Of a stretch of 64,000 bases of DNA, positions 54,681 through 64,000 are shown piece by piece (positions within the stretch are counted from its first letter, which is position 1; every line of letters starts with the position of its first letter). The position numbers and the translations under genes are program-made. The notes under the pieces are model-generated. The model was not told the origin of the DNA. It made no database searches and saw only the letters and a program-made list of their open reading frames with translations. The stretch is from Methylocystis echinoides (GTDB lineage Bacteria; Pseudomonadota; Alphaproteobacteria; Rhizobiales; Beijerinckiaceae): contig NZ_BSEC01000001.1 in assembly GCF_027923385.1 (NCBI RefSeq), positions 3,012,001-3,076,000 of the forward strand. Reading direction: 5' to 3'.

Positions 54681-55982
54681 TCAGGGCGCGTAACCCTGCG
54701 CCTGATTGAGCCGCGAGACCGCTGCGCCGACATTGACGGAGGCCGCCGCCTGCGACCGCTGCGCGTCGAGCTGCAATTGTCGCACGCGGTAAAAATCGAG
54801 CGCGCCGATTTCACCGAGCGCAAATGACTTGCGTGAGAGGTCGAATTGCTCATTGGCGACCGCAAGCCGCTTATCCGCGATCCCGGCCGCGCGTTTCGCC
54901 GCCGCGAGATTGGCGCGCGCCGCCTGTATCTCCGCCAGAACCACGCGCTTCGCCTTTTCGTAGTCCGCCTGCGCGCGGGTCATTTCGGCGAGCGCCTCCG
55001 CCTGACGCGGCTCATTGCGGCCGGGCGTCGGCAGCGGAATGCGGAAGCGCACGCCGACGGTCGTCGCATTGGTGAGCTGATCCGTCTGAATATCCTGCGT
55101 CGTATCGGTCGAATATTGCCGATTATGCTCCTTGCGGCCGAAAACGCCGATCTCGGGATTATCGATCGGCGTCGCCTCGACCAGACGCGCCTGCGCCTCC
55201 GCGCGCCGCAGCGCCGCGATGGGCGTGCGCAGCGCCGGATGATCCTCGATATCGCCGGCGGGCTTCACGCTCTCGAGGGCGCCATCTGGCGGCGCGCCGC
55301 CGGTCAGCGCCTGATAATTGACACGGGCGACCTTCTCGGCGCCTTCGGCCTGCGCCAGTTCGGTCTCGGCGGCGAGCAATTCGTTCTTCGCGAGAAGCGC
55401 GTCGGACTGCGCGGCGTCGCCAAGCTCCACGCGGCGCGTCATATCGGCGCCGATCTCCCGCGCCGTCGCGACGCGGCTGCGCGCCACGCTCACTTCGCGC
55501 GCCGCGCGCTGCGCGCTCCACCAGGCGTCGCGCAGCAGTCCCGCGACCTCGAGACGCCGCTGCGACAGCCGCTCGTCGATCTCGGCGACGCCGGTCCTGA
55601 CCGTCTCCTCCATCGCCGCGCTCTGCCCGGGCAGCCAGACCGGCAGGCCGGCTTCCACTTCGGTCTCGTTGTAATTCCGCAGATTGCCGTCGACCGCATT
55701 GCGCTGCGTTCCGCCGAAATAGGGTGAACCCGGTGAAATCGAGCGTGTGGTCGCATAGCGCGACGACACCGCGCCGGCCTGCGCCTCGAGCCCCCGGCTT
55801 TGCGCGTCGATGGCGACCGCCATGTCGAGATGGCGCATCAGCACATGACCGAGCGGCGCCTTCGCGCGCTTTTGCGCCGGTCTGTCGCCCTTCAGCGACA
55901 CGCCGCCGGTCGTCTTCGCGCCGGCGAAGGCCGTCGTCGCGAGAGCGCAGAACAGGAGGGTGAGCGACCGGCGCAGAGTCAT
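54681..55982 (-). CDS. TolC-family outer-membrane efflux protein
   Basis: 433 residues with a signal peptide (RRSLTLLFCALATTAFAG) and two long coiled-coil repeats typical of outer-membrane factors (RRLEVAGLLRDAWWSAQR; EKAKRVVLAEIQAARANL). It forms the trimeric exit channel. The ATG overlaps the pump's stop by four bases (ATGA). Third gene of the adaptor-pump-channel operon. Confidence 0.92.
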   Translation of the reverse strand: MTLRRSLTLLFCALATTAFAGAKTTGGVSLKGDRPAQKRAKAPLGHVLMRHLDMAVAIDAQSRGLEAQAGAVSSRYATTRSISPGSPYFGGTQRNAVDGNLRNYNETEVEAGLPVWLPGQSAAMEETVRTGVAEIDERLSQRRLEVAGLLRDAWWSAQRAAREVSVARSRVATAREIGADMTRRVELGDAAQSDALLAKNELLAAETELAQAEGAEKVARVNYQALTGGAPPDGALESVKPAGDIEDHPALRTPIAALRRAEAQARLVEATPIDNPEIGVFGRKEHNRQYSTDTTQDIQTDQLTNATTVGVRFRIPLPTPGRNEPRQAEALAEMTRAQADYEKAKRVVLAEIQAARANLAAAKRAAGIADKRLAVANEQFDLSRKSFALGEIGALDFYRVRQLQLDAQRSQAAASVNVGAAVSRLNQAQGYAP

Positions 55983-58900
55983 GCCTGCAACACCCTCCTG
56001 GCGAGACGGCTGCGCCTTGCGCGAAGCGTCCAGCCGACCGCCCGATCGTAAAGGATCGGCAGCAGCACCAGCGTGAGAACCGTCGCGGAAATCAGGCCGC
56101 CGATCACCACAATGGCGAGCGGGCGCTGGATCTCGGCGCCGGGGCCCGTGGCGAAAAGAAAGGGAATGAGTCCGAAGGCGGCGATGCTGGCGGTGAGCGT
56201 CACCGGCCGCATGCGACGGCGCGCGCCCTCGACCACGGCCTCGCGCGTCGTGCGACTGCCTTCGGAGACGAGCTTGTTGATGTAGGAGATGAGCACCACG
56301 CCATTGAGCACCGCAATGCCGATGAGCGCGATGAAGCCCACCGACGCCGGCACGGACAGAAACTCGCCGGACAGCCACAGGCCCAGAATGCCGCCGATGG
56401 CCGCAAAGGGGACGTTGCAGAACACCAGCGTCGCCTGCAGCGCCGAGCCGAAGGTGAAGTAGAGCAGCAGGAAGATCAGCGCGAGCGCGATGGGCACGAC
56501 GATGGCGAGGCGCGCCGAGGCGCGCTGCTGGTTCTCGAACTGGCCGCCCCAATGATAGCTGTAGCCCTTGGGCGTCTTCACATGGCGCGCGACCGCCGCC
56601 TTGGCCTCGTCGACGAAGCCGACGAGGTCGCGGCCCTCCACATTGGCCAGCACGGTGGCGAAGCGCCGCCCCTCCTCGCGAATGACCTGAATGGGCCCGT
56701 TTTCCGCCTGCACCTCGGCGAGTTGCGACAGCTCGACGACCTTGCCGTCGTTAGAGACCATGGGCAGGCGCGCGAAGTCGACGGAGGAACGGCGCGACGT
56801 CTCCGAGCCGCGAATGACCAGCGGCGTGCGGATCGGCCCTTCCAGCACGATGCCGACCTGCTGTCCGTCGACCCAGACGCGCAGCGCATCCTGAATCTCG
56901 CCCGCGTTGAGGCCGAAGCGGCCGGCCGCCAGCCGGTCGACGCGGGCGGTGAGATAACGCATGCCGTCGTTTTGCAGACCGAACACGTCGCGCGCGCCGG
57001 GAATCTTTTTCAGTTCGGTCGCCACCTCGCGGGTGAGGCGATTGAGTTCGCCAATGTCGTCGCCGAAAATCTTCACGACCACATCGCCGCGCGCGCCGAT
57101 GATCATTTCCTGCACGCGCATGTCGATGGGTTGCGAGAAGGCGTAGGAAATGCCGGGGATGGCGTCGAGGACCTTGCGGATTTCGTCCGTCAGCCAGTCC
57201 ATGCCCTTGCCGCGCCATTCGCTCTGCGGCGCCAGAGTGAGGAAATTGTCGGTCTCGTTCAGGCCGACCGGATCGATGCCGAGCTCATCGGCGCCGGCGC
57301 GGGCCATCATGCCCTTCACCTCCGGCACCTTCTCCATGATCTCGCGCTGGATCAGCCTGTCCGTCTCCGCCGCCACCGCCACGCTGATCGTCGGATGTTT
57401 GCGGATGGTGATGACGGGCGTGCCCTCGTTCATCACGGGCATGAAGGTCTGGCCGATGCGCGTGAAGGCGGCGCCGGAGATCACGAGGCCGAGCACCGCG
57501 ACGCTCGCGACCCTCAGCGGCCGCGCCAGCGCCGCTTCGAGCAGTGGCTCGTAGACTCCCGCGATCTTGCGCACCAGCCAGGGTTCGTCGGCGACGCCGG
57601 GACGCAGGATCGTGGCGCTCAGCGCCGGCACGACCGTCAGCGACAGGATGAGCGCCGAACCGAGCGCGAAGGCGATCGTCAGCGCCACCGGCGCGAACAG
57701 GCGGCCTTCGAGCCCTTCCAGCGACAGCAGCGGCAGGAAGACGGTGACGATGATGACGACGCCCGAGGTGAGCGGCGTCGCCACCTCCCGCGTCGCCTCC
57801 AGCGTCATGAAGATGCGGTCGGCGAGCGTGGCGTCATGGGCGTGGGCGAGCCGATGCTCGACATTCTCCACCACCACCACCGCGCAGTCGACAAGCAGGC
57901 CAATGGCGATGGCGAGGCCGCCGAGCGACATGATGTTAGCCGAGAGTCCCCATAGCCGCATGATCCCGAAGGTCGCGAGCGCCGCGAGCGGCAGTATGAC
58001 CGACACGACCAGCGCCGCGCGGAGATTGCCCAGAAACAGCGCCAGCAGGATGACGACCAGCACGATGGCCTCGATCAGCACCTTCTGGACGGTCCATACG
58101 GCTTTGCCGATCAGCTCGCTGCGGTCGTAGAAAATCTCGATCCTCGCGCCTTTGGGCAGCAGCGGCTCGAGCTCCACAAGCCGCGCCTTGACGCCGGAAA
58201 CCACCGTCCGCGCGTCGGCGCCGCGCAGGCCGAGCACCAGCGCCCAGACGGCCTCGTCCTGCCCGTTGCGGGTGACGACGCCATTGCGCGGCAGCGCGCC
58301 ATTGCGCACTTCCGCCACGTCGCCAACGCGCACGACGCCGGTCTTGCGGGCGTCGATGACGACCGAGCGGATGTCGTCGAGCGAGCGAAGACGGCCCTCG
58401 GCGCGCACCAGCAGCGCCTCCTCGCCATCGCGCACGCGGCCGGCGCCGTCGTTGCGGTTATTGGTCGCGAGCGCCGACTGGAGCATGGAGACGGTGACGC
58501 CGCGCGCCGCCATGGCGGCGGGCGACGGCGCGACCTCGAACGTCCGCACGAAGCCGCCGAGAACATTGAGGTCGGCGACGCCGGGCAGGCCGCGAATGGC
58601 GGGGCGGATCGTCCAGTCGATGAGGCTGCGCTGCTCCGTCGGCGTCAGCCCGCCGCCGACGATCGTGAACATCAGCATCTCGCCGAGCGGCGTGACGATG
58701 GGGGCCAGACCGCCGGAGACGCCCTGCGGCAATTGATCCTGCACCTGCGAGAGGCGTTCGTTGACCTGCGCGCGCGCCCAGTAGATGTCGGTCCCTTCCG
58801 CGAATTCGAAGGTCAGCAGCGCGACCGAATAGCGTGTCGTCGAGCGCATGCGCACGAGCGCGGGAATGCCCCGCGCGCCAATCTCGATGGGGGCCGTGAC

Positions 58901-59092
58901 GCGGCTTTCCAGCTCCTCGGGCGTGAGGCCCGGCGCGCGCATGGCAACCAGCACCTGCACCGGCGCGACGTCCGGGAAGGCGTCGATGGGCAGCTTGAGG
59001 TAGCTCACCGCGCCCCAGCCGGCGACGAAGAGCGCCACGAGGAACGTCAACAGACGCTGCCGGAGCGAGAAATGGATGAGAGCCTCAAGCAT
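55979..59092 (-). CDS. RND efflux pump of the CusA/CzcA type
   Basis: 1037 residues with 12 membrane helices and two large periplasmic loops. FRMSYL-type start (FSLRQRLLTFLVALFVAGW), GLPGVADLNVLGG, and membrane motif AIGLLVDCAVVVVEN. The proton-relay Asp and Glu are present, but the first Asp of the DFG...D pattern of true CzcA proteins is replaced, so substrate class is uncertain. It lies nine bases after the adaptor gene and overlaps the channel gene. Confidence 0.92.
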   Translation of the reverse strand: MLEALIHFSLRQRLLTFLVALFVAGWGAVSYLKLPIDAFPDVAPVQVLVAMRAPGLTPEELESRVTAPIEIGARGIPALVRMRSTTRYSVALLTFEFAEGTDIYWARAQVNERLSQVQDQLPQGVSGGLAPIVTPLGEMLMFTIVGGGLTPTEQRSLIDWTIRPAIRGLPGVADLNVLGGFVRTFEVAPSPAAMAARGVTVSMLQSALATNNRNDGAGRVRDGEEALLVRAEGRLRSLDDIRSVVIDARKTGVVRVGDVAEVRNGALPRNGVVTRNGQDEAVWALVLGLRGADARTVVSGVKARLVELEPLLPKGARIEIFYDRSELIGKAVWTVQKVLIEAIVLVVILLALFLGNLRAALVVSVILPLAALATFGIMRLWGLSANIMSLGGLAIAIGLLVDCAVVVVENVEHRLAHAHDATLADRIFMTLEATREVATPLTSGVVIIVTVFLPLLSLEGLEGRLFAPVALTIAFALGSALILSLTVVPALSATILRPGVADEPWLVRKIAGVYEPLLEAALARPLRVASVAVLGLVISGAAFTRIGQTFMPVMNEGTPVITIRKHPTISVAVAAETDRLIQREIMEKVPEVKGMMARAGADELGIDPVGLNETDNFLTLAPQSEWRGKGMDWLTDEIRKVLDAIPGISYAFSQPIDMRVQEMIIGARGDVVVKIFGDDIGELNRLTREVATELKKIPGARDVFGLQNDGMRYLTARVDRLAAGRFGLNAGEIQDALRVWVDGQQVGIVLEGPIRTPLVIRGSETSRRSSVDFARLPMVSNDGKVVELSQLAEVQAENGPIQVIREEGRRFATVLANVEGRDLVGFVDEAKAAVARHVKTPKGYSYHWGGQFENQQRASARLAIVVPIALALIFLLLYFTFGSALQATLVFCNVPFAAIGGILGLWLSGEFLSVPASVGFIALIGIAVLNGVVLISYINKLVSEGSRTTREAVVEGARRRMRPVTLTASIAAFGLIPFLFATGPGAEIQRPLAIVVIGGLISATVLTLVLLPILYDRAVGWTLRARRSRLARRVLQA

Positions 59093-59101
59093 GAAGGGCC
59101 G

Positions 59102-60226
59102 TCACTTGCTCTCGATTTCAGCCATCTCGGCCAGGAGCGTCAGCAGACCGCGCGTCGCGACGCGCTGGCCCGCCGCCAGCGCGCCCTGCACGGAGGCGAA
59201 TTGCGGCGTCTCCGACACGAGCGTCACGGGAACGGCGCGAAACCCCTCCGGGATGCGCAGGAACACCCAGTTGCGATTGAGGTGGCTGACGACGGCGTCG
59301 GCCGGCACGCGCCATTGCGAGGCGCCGCCGCCTTTCACCCGCAGGATCGCCTGAACCGCCTGCCCTGGCCGCAGGGGACTGCGCCCCGGGCGAAATTCGG
59401 CCACCGCCGTCACCGACTGGGTCGCGGTGTCGACCGTATGGCCGACGCGAATGAGCGTCCCGTCGAGCCCGGCGGCGGCGAGATGCACGCGCTCCACGCT
59501 GTCCAGCGCCACCGCGCGGCTGAGCGGCACCTGGAGATTGACCCAGATGGGATCGAGCCTCGCGATGGTGACCAGCGGCGCGGAGGCCGCCACGCGCTCG
59601 CCGGTCGTGCCATGCCGCTGAAGGATGGTGCCGCCGATCGGTGCCCGAACCATGAGGGAGCTGGCGAGCTTGCGGTCCTTGCGCAGCGCGTTGATCTCGG
59701 GTTCCGTCATGCCGGCGAGGGCGAGAATCTGCGCCCGTTCGTCGAGCGTCGCGCGCGCTTGGCCGGCCTCGGCGCGGGTGACGATCAGCCGCCGCTCCGC
59801 AATGATGTGTTCACGGAAGAGCTGCTCGTCGCGGCGCAGCTTCTCCGCCGCCAGATCGGCGTCCGACTTGGCGTGCAGAAAAGCGCGTTGACTCTCCACC
59901 AGTTCGGAGGATTTCAGCGTGGCGATCGGGTCGCCCTGCTTCACATCCTCATCCGGGGCCACAAGAAGGGTCTCGACCAGCCCGGCCGCCGGGGCCGCGA
60001 CGATGCGCAACTGCTGCGGCGGCACGCTGACGACGCCGGGCACGACGATCTCGCCAACGCCCGCCTCGGGCTCGACCGGCTGGGTCTCGATGCCGGCGGC
60101 GCGAATCTGCTCCTCGCTGAGCGGGGCGGTGATTTCCTGCACCGCGCGGCCGTTCGTCTCCGCGCCTTGCGCATGGACGGATAGGTACAAGGAAATCAGT
60201 AGGATAAATGGACTGTGTCGCCGCAT
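59102..60226 (-). CDS. RND efflux periplasmic adaptor (CusB/HlyD-like)
   Basis: 374 residues from the ATG before an N-terminal hydrophobic segment (HSPFILLISLYLSVHAQG); an earlier start would add 26 residues. The lipoyl domain (VAAPAAGLVETLLVAPDEDV... APIGGTILQRHGTTGERV) and beta-barrel fit metal-efflux adaptors. First gene of the operon. No metal-binding Met or His cluster is obvious. Confidence 0.9.
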   Translation of the reverse strand: MRRHSPFILLISLYLSVHAQGAETNGRAVQEITAPLSEEQIRAAGIETQPVEPEAGVGEIVVPGVVSVPPQQLRIVAAPAAGLVETLLVAPDEDVKQGDPIATLKSSELVESQRAFLHAKSDADLAAEKLRRDEQLFREHIIAERRLIVTRAEAGQARATLDERAQILALAGMTEPEINALRKDRKLASSLMVRAPIGGTILQRHGTTGERVAASAPLVTIARLDPIWVNLQVPLSRAVALDSVERVHLAAAGLDGTLIRVGHTVDTATQSVTAVAEFRPGRSPLRPGQAVQAILRVKGGGASQWRVPADAVVSHLNRNWVFLRIPEGFRAVPVTLVSETPQFASVQGALAAGQRVATRGLLTLLAEMAEIESK

Positions 60227-60451
60227 GAGGAGTTGCAAACCTGAGCTTTGCCCTGCCGGCCCATCGGCCGAGGGGAGTGTGGCGGCGCGGGCGTTCCCGC
60301 TCAAGAGTTAATAAACCATTGAGGCGGCTTTCCAACGGAAAAGTCGACAGGATCGTCCACAGACCCTCCAGCGCAACCCTCGCCAATCGCAAATCGGCGA
60401 AGCCCGCCTATATTGCTTGCAGCCACCTGATTCACCCGCCCCGAGGATTTC

Positions 60452-63103
60452 ATGCGCCATCCCTCCAATGTCCCCGTCCGGCTCACCGATTACCGCCCCG
60501 CCGATTTCCTCATCGACTCGGTCGCGCTGGACTTCCGACTCGACCGGACGGCGACCAGAGTGGTCGCGACGCTCACGCTGCGGCGCAACCCCAAAGGCGT
60601 CCCCGGCGCGGCGCTCGTGCTCGACGGCGACGAGCTGACCCTCGTCAGCCTCAAGCTCGACGGCCGCGCGCTCGGCCCGCAGGAATATGAGGCCACCCCC
60701 GACCGGCTGACCCTCTCCGCCGTCCCCGACGGCCCGTTCACGCTGGAGATCGAAACCCGCGTCGATCCGACCGCCAACACCCAGCTTTCGGGTCTCTATC
60801 GCTCCGGCTCGGCCTATTGCACGCAATGCGAAGCGGAGGGCTTCCGGCGCATCACCTATTTCCTCGACCGGCCCGACGTGCTCAGCGTCTACACGACGCG
60901 CATCGAGGCCGACGAGCGCGAGGCCCCCGTTTTGCTCGCCAACGGCAATCCGGTCGAAGCGGGGAAAATCGCCGGCGGATCGCGCCACTATGCAGTCTGG
61001 CGCGACCCCTTCCCCAAGCCGTCCTATCTCTTTGCGCTGGTCGGCGGCGATCTGGGCGTGGTGCGCGACAGTTTCACGACCATGTCCGGCCGCGAGGTCG
61101 CGCTGGCGATCTACGTCGAGCACGGCAAGGAGGCGCGCGCGGAATATGCGATGGACGCGCTGAAGCGCTCCATGCGCTGGGACGAGGAGAAATTCGGCCG
61201 CGAATATGATCTCGACGTGTTCAACATCGTCGCCGTGTCGGATTTCAACATGGGGGCGATGGAGAACAAGGGGCTCAACGTCTTCAACGACAAATATGTG
61301 CTGGCCTCGCCCGAGACCGCGACCGACGGCGATTACGCCGGCATCGAGGCGGTCATCGCGCATGAATATTTCCACAACTGGACCGGCAACCGCATCACCT
61401 GCCGCGACTGGTTCCAGCTCTGTCTGAAGGAAGGTCTGACCGTCTTCCGTGATCACGAATTCTCGGCGGACATGCGCTCGCGCCCGGTGCAGCGGATCAG
61501 CGAGGTGCGCGGCCTGCGGCTCGTGCAGTTCCCCGAGGACGCCGGCCCGCTCGCCCATCCGGTGCGGCCGAGCGTCTATCACGAGATCAACAACTTCTAC
61601 ACCTCGACCGTCTATGAGAAAGGCTCCGAGCTGGTCCGGATGCTGCGCACGCTCATCGGCGCGGAGACCTTCCGCCGGGGCATGGACATCTATTTCGAGC
61701 GCTTCGACGGAACGGCGGCCACGGTGGAGGATTTCCTCTCCTGTTTCGCGGAGGCCTCCGGCCGCGATCTCTCGCAGTTCGCGCTATGGTACAGCCAGGC
61801 CGGAACGCCGGTGCTGTCGAGCGAAGGCGCCTATGACCCCGATGCGAAGACCTTCACGCTGACCCTCAAACAGGAGACGCGCCCGACGCCCGGCCAGACA
61901 GACAAGAAGCCGGTTGTCATTCCCGTCGCCCTCGCCTTGTTCAGCGAGAACGGCCAGAAGCTCGATCTTGCGAGCCGCGACGCGCGCCCCGAGGAACTGT
62001 CGCGCGGCCTCGTCGAACTCACCGGGGCCGAGCGCCGCCTCACCTTCGAGAATGTGCCCTCGCGTCCGATCGTCTCGCTGCTGCGCGGCTTCTCGGCGCC
62101 GGTCCGGCTGGAGCCCGCGCCCGCGAGCGCCGATCTGGAGCGGCAGCTCGCCTTCGACGACGATCCCTTCAACCGCTGGCAGGCGGCGCAGAGCCTCGCC
62201 CTGCGCGCGATCTTCGCGCGGGTCGACGCGGCCCGTCAGGGCGCCGCCGCCCCGGAGGCGCCCGGCTATGTCGCGGCGCTGCGCACGCTTCTCGTCGGCG
62301 CGGACGCCGATCCCGCCTTCGCCGCGCAGGCGCTGTCGCTTCCCTCCGTGATCGACCTCGCGCGCGAGGCAGGCTCGGACGTCGACCCCGACGTGCATCA
62401 TGCGGCGCGCATGGGGCTGCGCGCGGAGATCGGCGGCGCGCTGCGCGCCGACGCCGAAGCGGCCTATGCGCGCTTCGCCGACAAGGGTCCCTATCGCCCG
62501 GACGCCGCCGGCGCCGGGCGGCGCGCGCTCCGCGCCGTCGCGCTCGACCTCGTCGCGGCGGGCGATCCGCAAAAGGGCGGCGCGCTGGCGCAGGAGCTGT
62601 TCCGCAACGCCGGCAACATGACCGACCGGCTCTCCGCCCTCACGACGCTGGCGCTGCTCGGCGGCGATGCGCGCGAAGCGGCTTTCGAGTCGTTTTACAA
62701 ACAGTTCGCCGACGATCCGCTCGTGCTCGACAAATGGTTCTCGCTGCAAGCGACCATCCCCGAGCCCGCGACGACGCAGCGCGTCATCAAGCTCATGTCG
62801 CATCCGGACTTCTCGCTCACCAACCCGAACCGGCTGCGCGCGCTCATCGGCGCCTTCGCCAACGCCAATCTCACCTGCTTCCATGCGCTCGACGGCTCGG
62901 GCTACGATCTGCTGACCCGCGTCGTGCTCGACGTAGATCCGCGGAATCCGCAGGTGGCGGCGCGGCTTCTGTCGTCGCTGCGGGCGTGGCGCACGCTCGA
63001 GGCGCGGCGTCGCGCGCTGGTGGAGGCGAAACTGCGCGACATTGTCGCGCGCGAAGGCCTCTCCGCGGATACGCGGGATATTGCGACGCGCGCGCTGGCC
63101 TGA
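60452..63103 (+). CDS. pepN: Aminopeptidase N (M1 family)
   Basis: 883 residues. Zinc site HEYFHNWTGNRITCRDW with the third ligand Glu in LKEGLTVFRDHE, and the exopeptidase motif MGAMENKGLN. The N-terminal beta domain, catalytic domain and C-terminal helical domain are all of normal PepN length. Cleaves N-terminal residues from peptides in the cytoplasm. Promoter region is 225 bases upstream, next to the divergent efflux operon. Confidence 0.96.
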   Translation: MRHPSNVPVRLTDYRPADFLIDSVALDFRLDRTATRVVATLTLRRNPKGVPGAALVLDGDELTLVSLKLDGRALGPQEYEATPDRLTLSAVPDGPFTLEIETRVDPTANTQLSGLYRSGSAYCTQCEAEGFRRITYFLDRPDVLSVYTTRIEADEREAPVLLANGNPVEAGKIAGGSRHYAVWRDPFPKPSYLFALVGGDLGVVRDSFTTMSGREVALAIYVEHGKEARAEYAMDALKRSMRWDEEKFGREYDLDVFNIVAVSDFNMGAMENKGLNVFNDKYVLASPETATDGDYAGIEAVIAHEYFHNWTGNRITCRDWFQLCLKEGLTVFRDHEFSADMRSRPVQRISEVRGLRLVQFPEDAGPLAHPVRPSVYHEINNFYTSTVYEKGSELVRMLRTLIGAETFRRGMDIYFERFDGTAATVEDFLSCFAEASGRDLSQFALWYSQAGTPVLSSEGAYDPDAKTFTLTLKQETRPTPGQTDKKPVVIPVALALFSENGQKLDLASRDARPEELSRGLVELTGAERRLTFENVPSRPIVSLLRGFSAPVRLEPAPASADLERQLAFDDDPFNRWQAAQSLALRAIFARVDAARQGAAAPEAPGYVAALRTLLVGADADPAFAAQALSLPSVIDLAREAGSDVDPDVHHAARMGLRAEIGGALRADAEAAYARFADKGPYRPDAAGAGRRALRAVALDLVAAGDPQKGGALAQELFRNAGNMTDRLSALTTLALLGGDAREAAFESFYKQFADDPLVLDKWFSLQATIPEPATTQRVIKLMSHPDFSLTNPNRLRALIGAFANANLTCFHALDGSGYDLLTRVVLDVDPRNPQVAARLLSSLRAWRTLEARRRALVEAKLRDIVAREGLSADTRDIATRALA

Positions 63104-63229
63104 GCCGGCGCGCAACGGCGCGTTAACGTCGAATTAAGCTCTGGACAAACGGGCCGTGAGAGATTCGAATGAAAGTGATTCGGGCGCGTCCCTGGCCCAG
63201 TTTTGGATCACGGATTTCGGAGATCATGG

Positions 63230-64000
63230 ATGGCGCGCGCCGCAGCTCGTGCGATGAGTCACGCGGAAACGGTATGGGGCGCCTATCGTTTCGATGCGCA
63301 GGGGGATGGCAAGCCGCCGCATGAAAGCCCGTGGCTGAAACGGATGGCCTTCGTGGTCTCCGTTCTCTGCCTCGTTTCCCTGACCGCCTTCGCCTTTTCG
63401 GTGATGAGCGCCATGCAGGATCAACTCGTCGAGGAGGCGACCGCCGACTTCGACGTGCTCGCGCGCGCGGTGTGGCATGATCTGCATGACCGCATCCAGA
63501 CCGATGCGCAGAAACCCGGCGAACCGCTGAACAAATTCGTGCCCGGCCGCGCCACGGCGCGCGGCCGGCGCATTGTCGTCACCGACGATCACGGCCATGT
63601 CGCGGCGGCCTTTCCGCCCCTTCCCGCCCCCAACGCGACGCTGACCGACGTGCTCGGCGCCGAGCAGGTGCTGACCGAATTCGCCGACAAGGCGGGCGTC
63701 ATGCGCATCCGCCTTCCCGACGGCTCCTATGCGCTGGCGACGGTGCGCAAGCTGCCCCCGCCCTATGGGCAGGTGGCGATGATCTATCCGCTCGACAATG
63801 TGCTCGGCGAATGGCGCACCATCGCTTCCCATTACGCGGTCGTCTTCGCCGTCACGACGCTGATGCTGCTCGCTGTCGTCTTCGCCTATTTTCGTCAGTC
63901 GCGCCGGCGCCAGGCGGCCGAGCAGGTGAACGCCGTCATTCGCCGCCGGCTCGACGCCGCGCTGTCGCGTGGACGCTGCGGCCTGTGGGACTGGGACATT
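63230..64000 (+). CDS. Membrane sensor histidine kinase, N-terminal part (runs off window)
   Basis: 257 residues visible from the ATG preceded by GGAG. Helix 1 at about 36-58 (MAFVVSVLCLVSLTAFAFSV), a periplasmic sensor region of about 140 residues, helix 2 at about 205-225 (VVFAVTTLMLLAVVFAYF), then a linker into a PAS-like start (GRCGLWDWDI). The kinase domain lies beyond the window, so the assignment is by architecture. A second ATG four bases upstream is out of frame. Confidence 0.75.
   Translation, partial: MARAAARAMSHAETVWGAYRFDAQGDGKPPHESPWLKRMAFVVSVLCLVSLTAFAFSVMSAMQDQLVEEATADFDVLARAVWHDLHDRIQTDAQKPGEPLNKFVPGRATARGRRIVVTDDHGHVAAAFPPLPAPNATLTDVLGAEQVLTEFADKAGVMRIRLPDGSYALATVRKLPPPYGQVAMIYPLDNVLGEWRTIASHYAVVFAVTTLMLLAVVFAYFRQSRRRQAAEQVNAVIRRRLDAALSRGRCGLWDWDI

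Overview
The window is high-GC DNA from an alphaproteobacterium, most likely of the Hyphomicrobiales (Rhizobiales). This is inferred from the gene families: an IalB-family protein, an Omp25/31-like porin, a bactofilin, a yciB-ftsY pair, a Ku-LigD pair and an RsaA-like surface-layer protein with its own type I secretion genes. A methylotroph such as Methylocystis or Methylosinus is possible, but no diagnostic metabolic gene is present.

Layout. 1-11.5 kb: a surface-protein locus, all on the minus strand. It holds two large DUF4214/RTX-like proteins that share their N-terminal region, an XRE regulator, a membrane-anchored protein of unknown function, and a type I secretion ABC transporter and adaptor (the adaptor leaves the window). 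11.6-14.6 kb: a DUF2269 protein, an SDR-DoxX fusion, and hemW. 14.6-17.4 kb: two divergent paralogous proteins of unknown function, each lying just downstream of a hemW 3' end. The second hemW end is a 79-bp perfect duplicate. 17.5-34 kb: mostly housekeeping genes (ligD-ku, bactofilin, xerD, L,D-transpeptidase, yciB, ftsY, HIT, fabH, rimO, nadD, proA), a TacAT-type toxin-antitoxin pair, a remnant patatin gene and several small membrane proteins.

34.0-44.4 kb: a 10.4-kb integrated element between a tRNA-Glu(CTC) gene and a 15-bp direct repeat of its 3' end. It carries integrase, an AlpA-like regulator, two divergent ribbon-helix-helix proteins around a palindromic operator, zinc-finger proteins, portal, head-tail connector, prohead protease, an in-frame HNH nuclease-major capsid fusion, large terminase, and a replication-type HTH gene that contains iterons. 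No tail or lysis gene is recognisable. It therefore looks like a capsid-forming phage satellite (cf-PICI-like) rather than a complete prophage, and it is the most interesting item here.

44.9-64 kb: an outer-membrane porin, a stress and energy cluster (MscL, HdeD-like, MFS and PPK2, divergent from a P-type H+-ATPase), an IalB-family protein, a three-gene RND metal-efflux operon (adaptor, pump, TolC-like channel), pepN and the start of a membrane sensor kinase. No CRISPR array, rRNA or insertion sequence was seen.
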